Source: Planctomycetota bacterium (GTDB lineage Bacteria; Planctomycetota; Planctomycetia; Pirellulales; UBA7805). Taken from it: 14,442 nucleotides of DNA. Position numbers and translations under genes: made by a program. Shown one piece after another: positions 1-5,427 of the stretch; position 1 is the stretch's first letter; every line of letters starts with the position of its first letter. The notes under the pieces are model-generated. The model saw only the letters and a program-made list of their open reading frames with translations. It ran no database searches and was not told where the DNA came from. The stretch spans positions 1 to 14,442 of the forward strand of contig JABABY010000028.1 in the NCBI GenBank assembly GCA_014237955.1. The letters are read 5' to 3'.

Positions 1-250
1 CCGTCGAATTGAAGTCAAGCAGATGATAAACCCCACTGATTGCCAGAAGGGCCACCACCGAGAGACAAAAGATCCCGACGCCCGCCACACGGGCAACCGG
101 GCCTGCGGCACCCGGTTGCGATGATCCTTTCACCGCCCGGCGCATCAGGGGAATAGCGAGCAGCGCAAAGACGCCGGAGGCGATCAGATGGGACCAACAG
201 CTCAGCGGTTCCGCAAACCCGGGGACCGAATGGATCGCAAATTCGTTCAT
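1..250 (-). CDS. Hemolysin III / PAQR-family membrane protein, N-terminal part (cut by window edge)
   Basis: The minus strand is open from an ATG at 250 down to base 1, giving 83 codons with no stop, so the gene continues off the left edge. The protein begins MNEFAIHSVPGFAEPLSCWS. An EPxSxxSHLI motif (residues 14-23) is followed by a hydrophobic helix (about 22-35), a basic turn (MRRAVKGS), a second hydrophobic helix (about 55-72) and an SGVYHLL motif. The order EP-S-x-x-S-H, helix, helix, YH matches the hemolysin III/PAQR family of seven-helix membrane proteins, in which conserved Ser, Asp and His residues bind a metal. The molecular function of the bacterial members is poorly established; the name does not prove haemolysis. 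No clear Shine-Dalgarno sequence precedes the ATG. It lies 48 nt downstream of the Nudix gene and may be co-transcribed with it. Confidence 0.72.
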   Translation of the reverse strand, partial: MNEFAIHSVPGFAEPLSCWSHLIASGVFALLAIPLMRRAVKGSSQPGAAGPVARVAGVGIFCLSVVALLAISGVYHLLDFNST

Positions 251-298
251 ACACTGCAGACTATAACTTACTTTGAAAGATTGCCACTCGCTGAGAGG

Positions 299-907
299 CT
301 AACCGCTATTTTCAACAACAAAATCATGACCGAGGGCTCGAAATCGGCCCCAATCCGGATTTCCGAACTCGTCCTCTGGCATGGAGCGCAGCTTGGCAGC
401 CACCTGCGAAAGTTCCTCAAGAGGAACCCATTTGAAACCGGAGATCTTCTCGCTCTCATCGAGAGGAACAGGCTCCCCCTCGACCTCTGGAACGAGAAAA
501 ACATAGGAAACGAAGGGAATAGCTGCCTTACGATCCGCTCCAGACTGACCATGAAATTCGTACGTTAAAATGCCTAAAAACTGTTCCTTCTGGACGTCCA
601 ACTGGGTCTCCTCGAACACCTCCCTAGAGAGGGATGTGCGGACGCACTCTCCCCAATCAATACCACCACCGGGGATGCGATAGAGGTCTTCCGGATAGCT
701 CTGCTTGGTATGCAGGAGCACCTCACCGCTCCCGCGGCAGAGCACAAAAAGAACCTCGCCACGACGCTTTTTGAACACCCGCCGATAAAAATCGAGCGAT
801 TCGGGCTCCATTCTCAGACGGACGTGCTGCCGGCGATATTCGCCATAATGGTCCTGTAACTGAGTTAATTCAGCCTCATCGAGCAATTCGTCAAGCGTCT
901 TGGGCAT
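299..907 (-). CDS. Nudix-domain hydrolase
   Basis: A 202-residue protein with a near-canonical Nudix box at residues 81-103: G-x5-E87-x7-R95-E96-V-F-E99-E100-T-Q-L. E96, E99 and E100 are the expected Mg2+/catalytic glutamates. The glycine usually found two places before the end of the box is Gln102. The family hydrolyses nucleoside diphosphates linked to another group; the substrate cannot be told from sequence. An N-terminal helical, charged segment (about 1-45) precedes the domain, and a FxWVPLEEL-type segment (about 158-166) is typical of the fold's C-terminal part. I chose ATG 907 because GGAG lies 9 nt upstream. A TTG at 964 would add 19 residues but lacks such a site. It is transcribed divergently from the ribosomal cluster, so the link to the ribosome genes is probably only positional. 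Confidence 0.88.
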   Translation of the reverse strand: MPKTLDELLDEAELTQLQDHYGEYRRQHVRLRMEPESLDFYRRVFKKRRGEVLFVLCRGSGEVLLHTKQSYPEDLYRIPGGGIDWGECVRTSLSREVFEETQLDVQKEQFLGILTYEFHGQSGADRKAAIPFVSYVFLVPEVEGEPVPLDESEKISGFKWVPLEELSQVAAKLRSMPEDEFGNPDWGRFRALGHDFVVENSG

Positions 908-1164
908 AGCAACTTCTCCATAGTGGCAATCGGCCCATTTTCCGCATTGCTCCATCGCCGACAATCCCTGAATCGATAACCCGACAGAAAAGCGGAGTTT
1001 TAGCAGCTGGTCCTTTTTTTCACCGACTTGCGCTATTCCCGCAGTTCGCCGAGCTCATCCTCACGGTGGGCATCGGCCTGAGAGCCGCTAGGGCGACCAT
1101 TCTCTGCCGGAGCCGATCTTGGAGAACCGACATTTTTTTTGAAGGGTGGGCCTAGTTTGTCCCC

Positions 1165-1193
1165 TTTACAACAGTTCCTAAAGCTCATAACAT
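1165..1193 (+). promoter_or_regulatory. Candidate sigma70-type promoter for the S10 operon
   Basis: TTTACA (1165-1170; 5 of 6 to TTGACA) is separated by 17 nt from TAACAT (1188-1193; 4 of 6 to TATAAT). Transcription would start near 1200, right before the stem-loop at 1204-1272, leaving a leader of about 105 nt before rpsJ. A T8 tract at 1133-1140 lies farther upstream. This is a motif match only. The better -35 hexamer TTGACA at 1271-1276 has no matching -10. Confidence 0.35.
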
Positions 1194-1203
1194 CATTGGT
1201 TTA

Positions 1204-1272
1204 CCAAAATGCCCCCACCTTACAAGCCGGCTTACTGAGCGGATACGGGGCTGGGGCAATTGGCCTTTTTTT
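1204..1272 (+). terminator. Candidate intrinsic terminator/attenuator in the rpsJ leader
   Basis: CCAA (1204-1207) and TGCCCC (1210-1215) pair with GGGGCA (1253-1258) and TTGG (1260-1263). This makes a 10-bp helix broken only by a 2x1 internal loop, with a 37-nt apical region in which AGCC (1225-1228) can pair with GGCT (1249-1252). Two bases after the helix comes a run of seven T (1266-1272). That is the layout of a Rho-independent terminator, placed 33 nt upstream of the rpsJ start and upstream of its ribosome-binding site. In E. coli, L4 controls the S10 operon through a leader attenuator. A similar role here is inference; no L4-binding element was recognised. Confidence 0.5.
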
Positions 1273-1305
1273 GACACATGTATTTTTGGCGGGAGTCCTT
1301 TCTCG

Positions 1306-1629
1306 GTGGCAAAGGCACAGGAAATAATTCGCATCCGTATGGAGGCCTACGACCATTCGGTTTTGGACCAGAGTGCCATGGAAATTGTGGATACGGCAAA
1401 ACGTACCAACTCTGAAGTCCATGGTCCGATTCCACTGCCGACTCGAATTGAGCGCTACACCGTCATTTCGGGTCCGCATGTGCACAAAAAATCGCGCCAG
1501 CAATTTGAAATTCGCACACACAAACGACTCATCGACATTGTTCAGGCGACAGCCAAGACCATTGAATCCCTGAACAAACTGAGCCTTCCGGCAGGTGTCG
1601 ATATTAAAATCAAGGCTTCAAGCCGATAG
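1306..1629 (+). CDS. rpsJ: Small-subunit ribosomal protein S10 (uS10)
   Basis: A 107-residue protein matching S10: IRIRMEAYDHSVLDQSAMEI near the N terminus, GPIPLPTRIERYTVISGPHV in the middle and THKRLIDIV followed by SLPAGVDIKIK at the end. S10 sits in the head of the 30S subunit and, as NusE, also takes part in antitermination complexes with NusB. The start is GTG (GTG GCA AAG GCA), with GGGAG at 1291-1295, 10 nt upstream. It is the first gene of the cluster, about 105 nt after a predicted transcription start and directly downstream of a terminator-like stem-loop. The next gene, rplC, begins 186 nt later, an unusually wide spacer. Confidence 0.98.
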   Translation: MAKAQEIIRIRMEAYDHSVLDQSAMEIVDTAKRTNSEVHGPIPLPTRIERYTVISGPHVHKKSRQQFEIRTHKRLIDIVQATAKTIESLNKLSLPAGVDIKIKASSR

Positions 1630-1722
1630 AAAAAATCGACTGAAAAATCATTTCCAATACAGCATTTGATCCAAATACTAGAGAGTGTATTCACATCAGA
1701 AAACGCATCAGCTTCTAAGACT

Positions 1723-1791
1723 CAGGAACCACCGCATGCAGTGGAAGTGTAACAGGTAAGCTGCAGTACCTCGGTGCTGTATGTTCCTGTT
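1723..1791 (+). promoter_or_regulatory. Candidate structured RNA leader (possible three-way junction) ahead of rplC
   Basis: CAGGAAC (1723-1729) pairs perfectly with GTTCCTG (1783-1789) and would enclose two hairpins. One is CAC/GTG (1730-1732/1741-1743), part of an imperfect palindrome at 1729-1744. The other is an 8-bp stem at 1762-1781 including two G-U pairs and capped by a CUCG tetraloop. A competing helix, AACAGG (1751-1756) with CCTGTT (1786-1791), shares bases with the outer stem, so two exclusive folds are possible. The element ends 24 nt before the rplC start codon. It is seen by hand pairing only; role and conservation are unknown. Confidence 0.35.
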
Positions 1792-1815
1792 CACGAAGCA
1801 CAAAAAGGCTCAGCT

Positions 1816-2505
1816 ATGGCAATCGGATTACTCGGCCGCAAGGTCGGGATGACACAAATCTACGATCAAGAAACCGGTATTGTTGTTCCGGTTACCGTCG
1901 TTCAGGCAGGGCCTTGCCACGTGCTTCAATTGCGGAGCCTTGACCGGGATGGATACGAAGCTGTCCAACTCGGATATCTCGATAAGCCGCGCCGACTGGC
2001 ACGTCGCAGTGAACGCGGCCATGTGGCAAAGCTGGATAGCAAACGCTCCAAGGCCCGGGGGCAAGCGGGCATTGAGGCTGTCGAAAAAGCGGACTGCGAA
2101 CCGAAGCGTTTGGTACGAGAATTTAGGATTTCCACCGACGGTATGCAGGTGGGAGACGCTATCGGGGTCGACAGTTTTGCAGAGGTGCCTTCTGTGGACA
2201 TCGTGGGAACCACCAAAGGCCGCGGTTTTTCTGGCGTGATGAAACGACATAATTTTGCGGGCCAACGCGCTTCGCACGGAGTCAAAAAATGCCATCGCCA
2301 TGCGGGTGGCACCGGATGCAGTGCTTATCCATCCCGTCTGTTTAAGGGCCGGCGGATGGCGGGGCAATATGGCAACACTCGCTGCACGGTGCGAAATCTG
2401 AAGGTGGTTCAGGTCGATGCCGAGAACAATCTGCTGGTTGTTCGCGGCGGGATTCCAGGACCGAATGGAGGTTACGTTTTGATCCGGGAAACAAACAAAG
2501 TATAA
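1816..2505 (+). CDS. rplC: Large-subunit ribosomal protein L3 (uL3)
   Basis: A 229-residue protein starting MAIGLLGRKVGMTQIY, the classic L3 N terminus. GRGFSGVMKRHNFAGQ (136-151), FKGRRMAGQYGN (176-187) and VVRGGIPGPNGG (208-219) are typical. L3 is an early-assembling 50S protein whose long loop approaches the peptidyl transferase centre. I chose ATG 1816, with AAGG 7 nt upstream; the in-frame GTG at 1774 lies inside the leader hairpin. There are two oddities. A basic insert of about 20 residues (about 72-94) lies before the PKRLVREFR strand. Where E. coli L3 has GSIGQ with methylated Gln150, this protein reads GGTGC, placing Cys168 at that site. The stop codon lies within a 15-bp tandem duplication. 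Confidence 0.97.
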   Translation: MAIGLLGRKVGMTQIYDQETGIVVPVTVVQAGPCHVLQLRSLDRDGYEAVQLGYLDKPRRLARRSERGHVAKLDSKRSKARGQAGIEAVEKADCEPKRLVREFRISTDGMQVGDAIGVDSFAEVPSVDIVGTTKGRGFSGVMKRHNFAGQRASHGVKKCHRHAGGTGCSAYPSRLFKGRRMAGQYGNTRCTVRNLKVVQVDAENNLLVVRGGIPGPNGGYVLIRETNKV

Positions 2506-2525
2506 GCAGCCAAAGTATAAGCAGC
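2496..2525 (+). repeat. 15-bp exact tandem duplication across the rplC stop codon
   Basis: CAAAGTATAAGCAGC occurs twice head to tail (2496-2510 and 2511-2525). The rplC stop TAA (2503-2505) is in the first copy. Because 15 is a multiple of three, the second copy supplies a second in-frame TAA at 2518-2520. It looks like a slippage duplication. Confidence 0.9.
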
Positions 2526-2533
2526 CGTAAAGA

Positions 2534-2575
2534 GCGGGACCTAAGGTGACCGCCAACGTCGGGAACTAACCCCGA
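2534..2575 (+). promoter_or_regulatory. Two small hairpins in the rplC-rplD spacer
   Basis: GCGG (2534-2537) pairs with CCGC (2550-2553), with an inner ACC/GGT stem (2539-2541/2545-2547). A few bases on, TCGGG (2559-2563) pairs with CCCGA (2571-2575) over a 7-nt loop. Neither is followed by a T run. The rplD start is 51 nt further and lacks a clear Shine-Dalgarno sequence, so a role in L4 translation is conceivable but unsupported. Confidence 0.25.
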
Positions 2576-2625
2576 AACAGTGCATTAAAAAACGATCCAT
2601 CGCGAACAAACAGACTGTAAAGAAA

Positions 2626-3264
2626 ATGGCCAAGTTACCTGTGTACAGCAAGTCGGGAGAAAAGGTGGGGACCTACTCCATCGAAGCGACTGATTTGGCA
2701 CCGCGCATCAATCGGCAGTTACTGCACGATGTGGTCGTAATGTATCAGGCCAATCTTCGCCAAGGTTCGGTGCGAACGAAAAGCCGGAGCGATGTAAGCG
2801 GCTCGACAAAGAAAATGTACCGGCAAAAAGGGACTGGCAATGCTCGCGCAGGCTCAACACGAAGTGGTGTGAGGCGCGGTGGTGGCCACATCTTTGCCAG
2901 GCGACCTCGTGACTATTCCTATCGACTACCCAAAAAATCGCTCCAGCTTGCTACGCGGATGGCGATCGCTTCCAAAATTTTAGATGATCAGTTGGTAATT
3001 ATTGATCAGCTTGATTTCGACGCGCCTGCTACAGGCGAAATGGCTGCGATCCTCAAATCGTTACAGTGCGACGGAAAAAGTGTCCTAGTAGCAACCGAAA
3101 AGCTAGACAACAACGTCTATAAAAGTGCGCGAAATATTGACAAAGTCAGCGTGTCACCGGTGAGCGACCTCAATGCCCTTGAGGTTCTTCGACCAAAAAA
3201 GCTGCTTGTGACACAAGCTGCTCTCGACACAATTAAGGGGAAAATGGCCAAAGAAAAAGAATAG
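2626..3264 (+). CDS. rplD: Large-subunit ribosomal protein L4 (uL4)
   Basis: A 212-residue protein starting MAKLPVYSKSGEKVGTYSI. The long, basic tunnel loop is plain: RTKSRSDVSGSTKKMYRQKG, then GTGNARAGSTRSGVRRGGG and FARRPRDYSYRLPKK. The C-terminal domain contains VLVATEKLDNNVYKSARNI and ends in LLVTQAALD. L4 assembles early on 23S rRNA and lines the exit tunnel. In E. coli it also represses the S10 operon through the leader, which makes the stem-loop upstream of rpsJ relevant. No strong ribosome-binding site precedes the ATG (AAAGAA only). The spacer from rplC is 120 nt. Confidence 0.97.
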   Translation: MAKLPVYSKSGEKVGTYSIEATDLAPRINRQLLHDVVVMYQANLRQGSVRTKSRSDVSGSTKKMYRQKGTGNARAGSTRSGVRRGGGHIFARRPRDYSYRLPKKSLQLATRMAIASKILDDQLVIIDQLDFDAPATGEMAAILKSLQCDGKSVLVATEKLDNNVYKSARNIDKVSVSPVSDLNALEVLRPKKLLVTQAALDTIKGKMAKEKE

Positions 3265-3273
3265 GCAAAAATG

Positions 3274-3305
3274 GCCGGTTGCTCATAGAAGCAAAGGGTA
3301 CCGGC
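3274..3305 (+). promoter_or_regulatory. Hairpin in the rplD-rplW spacer
   Basis: GCCGGT (3274-3279) pairs perfectly with ACCGGC (3300-3305). The stem continues as TGCT (3280-3283) with AGCA (3290-3293), leaving a 6-nt loop and a 6-nt bulge (3294-3299) on the 3' side. It begins 10 nt after the rplD stop and has no T run. It could be an mRNA stability or processing element; the function is unknown. Confidence 0.35.
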
Positions 3306-3346
3306 AGAAGCCTCTGAAGAGAGACGGCGAAAAGAGAGACGGGACT

Positions 3347-3742
3347 ATGGCAGATACAACACCGGCAGATACAACACCGGAAAAAACAAAACCGGTAGCG
3401 ACAAAACCGGAAAAAACAAAATCGAAGCAGAAACAGGGACAAGCGGGTGCCACATCGCTCCATCTTGAACCACACCAAATCCTGCTGCGACCACTGGTAA
3501 CTGAGAAGGGAATGCATCGCAGTTCACGATTCAATGCCTATTCCTTTGAGATCAATCGGCTGGCAAATAAAGAGGATGTCCGCCGGGCCGTGGAAGAACT
3601 GTTTGATGTGAAAGTTGTTCATGTGCGGACACAAAACCGGAAAGGCAAGCCACGGCGAAGTCGATTCCGTTATGGATACACAAAAGATTGGAAAAAGGCG
3701 ATTGTGACGCTCGATCCGGAGTATCGGATTGACTTCTTCTAA
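3347..3742 (+). CDS. rplW: Large-subunit ribosomal protein L23 (uL23) with repetitive N-terminal tail
   Basis: The L23 fold starts at about residue 42 (PHQILLRPLVTEKGMHRSSR) and continues through YSFEINRLANKEDVRRAVEE and FDVKVVHVRTQNRKGKPRR to the C terminus. L23 sits at the tunnel exit and docks trigger factor, SRP and SecY. The family is usually about 95-100 residues; this one is 131. The surplus is an N-terminal, low-complexity tail rich in Thr, Pro, Lys and Glu. It is built from five-residue units (ADTTP, ADTTP, EKTKP, VATKP, EKTKS), mirrored by 15-bp repeats in the DNA. GGGA lies shortly before the ATG. A downstream Met start is unlikely because the first internal Met falls after the conserved VTEKG motif. 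Confidence 0.96.
   Translation: MADTTPADTTPEKTKPVATKPEKTKSKQKQGQAGATSLHLEPHQILLRPLVTEKGMHRSSRFNAYSFEINRLANKEDVRRAVEELFDVKVVHVRTQNRKGKPRRSRFRYGYTKDWKKAIVTLDPEYRIDFF
3350..3424 (+). repeat. Five 15-bp tandem units encoding the L23 N-terminal tail
   Basis: Five consecutive five-codon units begin directly after the ATG. The first two, GCAGATACAACACCG, are identical. The next three are diverged (encoding EKTKP, VATKP, EKTKS) but keep the ACA third codon and a final CCG/TCG. The register is exactly in frame. Confidence 0.85.
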
Positions 3743-3805
3743 CATCCATCAAAGAACACGAAATATTCCTTAAAAAACTTGGTAGAGCATTTCAGGACAT
3801 AGGCC

Positions 3806-4666
3806 ATGGGTATCAGACGCTACAAACCGACAACACCGGGACGCCGGGGAGCGAGCGTGAGCGACTTTGCGGACTTGACCCCTGGGACCAAGCCGCCGAA
3901 GAAATTGCTTCGATCCAAGCGCAAGACCGGAGGCCGCAACAATCAGGGCAAGATCACAACCCGGCACCGCGGTGGTGGACACAAGCAACGTTACCGCATG
4001 ATTGATTTTCGGCGTAACAAGGATGGCATCAAGGCGAAGGTCCATGCCATCCAATACGATCCAAACCGTTCTTCAAGAATTGCATTGCTCCACTATGTCG
4101 ATGGCGAAAAGAGGTACATTCTTGCCCCACAAGGGCTGGAAGTCGGCAGCCACGTTGAGAGTGGTCTCAAAGCGGCGCCAACCGTTGGCAACTGCCTGCC
4201 ACTGAAGAATATGCCCCTCGGCATTGCAATTCACAACATCGAATTACAACCGGGTCGCGGTGGTGTCCTGTGCCGATCCGCCGGCAGCAGTGCGGTGCTG
4301 GCAGCACGCGATGCAGACTGGGCACAGATCAATCTGCCGAGTGGTGAAATCCGGCGGGTTCCTGCGAATTGCCGCGCAACGATTGGATCCATTGGCAATG
4401 CCGACCACATGAACATTGTGTTGGGTAAGGCGGGCCGCAAACGGTGGATGGGCCGTCGCCCCCACGTCCGTGGCACGGCAATGAACCCGGTGGACCATCC
4501 GCATGGTGGCGGTGAAGGCCGTACCAAAGGAGGCCGTCATCCGGTCAGCCCGACCGGGAAATCGGCCAAGGGTGGAGCAACGCGTTATCGCCGTAAGCCG
4601 TCCAATGCGGCAATTGTTCGGCGCCGAAAAAGCAAACGATATGGACAGTTGAAGCTGAAAAAATAA
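3806..4666 (+). CDS. rplB: Large-subunit ribosomal protein L2 (uL2)
   Basis: A 286-residue protein with the full L2 pattern: MGIRRYKPTTPGRR, KTGGRNNQGKITTRHRGGGH (about 40-59), YRMIDFRRNKDG (63-74), LPLKNMPLG (131-139) and NPVDHPHGGGEG (227-238). His231 corresponds to the conserved His229 of E. coli L2, near the peptidyl transferase centre. L2 contacts 23S rRNA and helps subunit association. AGGA lies 8 nt or so before the ATG. The length is close to the usual 275-280 and nothing is missing. Confidence 0.98.
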   Translation: MGIRRYKPTTPGRRGASVSDFADLTPGTKPPKKLLRSKRKTGGRNNQGKITTRHRGGGHKQRYRMIDFRRNKDGIKAKVHAIQYDPNRSSRIALLHYVDGEKRYILAPQGLEVGSHVESGLKAAPTVGNCLPLKNMPLGIAIHNIELQPGRGGVLCRSAGSSAVLAARDADWAQINLPSGEIRRVPANCRATIGSIGNADHMNIVLGKAGRKRWMGRRPHVRGTAMNPVDHPHGGGEGRTKGGRHPVSPTGKSAKGGATRYRRKPSNAAIVRRRKSKRYGQLKLKK

Positions 4667-4686
4667 TTTGGAACAAATGCATTAAA

Positions 4687-4700
4687 GTTTGGTAGCAAAC
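4687..4700 (+). promoter_or_regulatory. Small hairpin ahead of rpsS
   Basis: GTTTG (4687-4691) and CAAAC (4696-4700) form a perfect 5-bp stem over a GTAG tetraloop, 20 nt before the rpsS start. It is short enough to be chance. Confidence 0.2.
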
Positions 4701-4720
4701 GAACTCGGAAGAATGGTTCA

Positions 4721-4987
4721 ATGGGTAGATCGCTAAAAAAAGGTCCTTATGTCGATGCGAAGTTGTTTCTCAAGGTTGAGAAGCAGGAAGCGACCGGCCA
4801 CAAAGACCCCATTAAGACTTGGGCCAGATCCTGCACCATCGTGCCGGAATTTGTTGGCTATACATTCATGGTCCATAACGGAAAAACGCACATGAAGGTC
4901 TTTGTGACCGAAGAAATGGTCGGCCATAAACTTGGTGAATTTGCTCCCACGCGAACGTTTCGAGGACACGGGGGTAAATCAAAGTAA
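4721..4987 (+). CDS. rpsS: Small-subunit ribosomal protein S19 (uS19)
   Basis: An 88-residue protein, normal for S19, starting MGRSLKKGPYVDAKL. IKTWARSCTIVPEFVGYTF and VTEEMVGHKLGEFAPTRTF are diagnostic. S19 lies in the 30S head next to S13 and the A-site tRNA. GGAAG about 9 nt upstream serves as ribosome-binding site. The gene is 54 nt from rplB and 95 nt from rplV. Confidence 0.97.
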   Translation: MGRSLKKGPYVDAKLFLKVEKQEATGHKDPIKTWARSCTIVPEFVGYTFMVHNGKTHMKVFVTEEMVGHKLGEFAPTRTFRGHGGKSK

Positions 4988-5016
4988 GTGGTCAAGCAAA
5001 GCGAAAACTTCTGTTT

Positions 5017-5046
5017 GGCATCTTGTGATGAATCATTGCCTTTTTT
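5017..5046 (+). terminator. Weak terminator-like hairpin between rpsS and rplV
   Basis: GGCA (5017-5020) pairs with TGCC (5037-5040), with an inner GTGA/TCAT stem (5025-5028/5033-5036, one G-U pair) and a four-base bulge on the 5' side. A run of six T (5041-5046) follows immediately. The stem is short, so any termination would be partial. It may simply be AT-rich spacer. Confidence 0.22.
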
Positions 5047-5082
5047 GTTTATAAAACGCATCTATAGAAACAACTGAGAATT

Positions 5083-5424
5083 ATGGGTTTTCGAGCCAGT
5101 CACCGATATGCACGCATCAGCCCAACGAAAGTTCGCTCTTTAGCGGATATGATTCGTGGCAAACGGGCCGATATTGCGCTCGACATTCTCAAATACCAAC
5201 CCCAGCGCGGCGCGCGACTCCTAGAAAAGGTACTTAGGAGCGCACTAGGTAACGCGATGGATCCCGATCAAAACTCCGGTCGTGGCGCAAAAATCGAGCA
5301 GCTTGTTGTCTGCGATGCGAGAGTTGACGGTGGCCCCATGTTTAAGCGGGTCCGTCCTCGCGCACGAGGCATGGCGCATGTTATAAAAAAGCGAACCTCG
5401 CACATCAGCATCGAATTGGAATAA
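5083..5424 (+). CDS. rplV: Large-subunit ribosomal protein L22 (uL22)
   Basis: A 113-residue protein of usual L22 length. ASHRYARISPTKVRSLADMI (5-24) is the conserved N-terminal block, and RVRPRARGMAHVIKKRTSHI (about 89-108) is the beta-hairpin that reaches into the exit tunnel and the C-terminal strand. L22 binds 23S rRNA domains and shapes the tunnel constriction where macrolides act. The ribosome-binding site is weak (GAGAA). The stop codon is followed 3 nt later by rpsC, implying translational coupling. Confidence 0.97.
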   Translation: MGFRASHRYARISPTKVRSLADMIRGKRADIALDILKYQPQRGARLLEKVLRSALGNAMDPDQNSGRGAKIEQLVVCDARVDGGPMFKRVRPRARGMAHVIKKRTSHISIELE

Positions 5425-5427
5425 ACG

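Larger units (their letters stand above)
908..1305. other. Divergent intergenic region between the Nudix gene and rpsJ
   Basis: About 400 nt without a convincing gene. The part nearest rpsJ holds a candidate promoter and attenuator, listed separately. The part from 908 to about 1130 should contain the Nudix gene's promoter on the minus strand, but I could not pick out a credible -35/-10 pair. T tracts occur at 1014-1020 and 1133-1140; neither follows a good stem. A 62-codon plus-strand frame (1139-1327, TTG start) runs into rpsJ out of frame and resembles nothing I know. Confidence 0.6.

Noticed and set aside
1133..1140. T8 tract as a terminator
   Set aside because: The only stem nearby (TTCTC/GAGAA) is weak and six bases away from the tract.
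1271..1299. Perfect -35 hexamer TTGACA at 1271-1276
   Set aside because: No -10-like hexamer occurs 15-19 nt downstream, and the hexamer begins inside the T tract of the stem-loop. It is probably chance.
1139..1327. A 62-codon plus-strand frame with a hydrophobic C-terminal half
   Set aside because: It starts at TTG in a T tract, overlaps the rpsJ start out of frame, crosses the attenuator-like stem and resembles no family I know.
1774..1815. Upstream GTG start extending L3 by 14 residues
   Set aside because: It lies in a predicted hairpin with no ribosome-binding site; MAIGLLGRKVGMTQ is the normal L3 start.
1828..2556. A 242-codon open frame on the minus strand
   Set aside because: It is antisense to rplC and has no recognisable domain.
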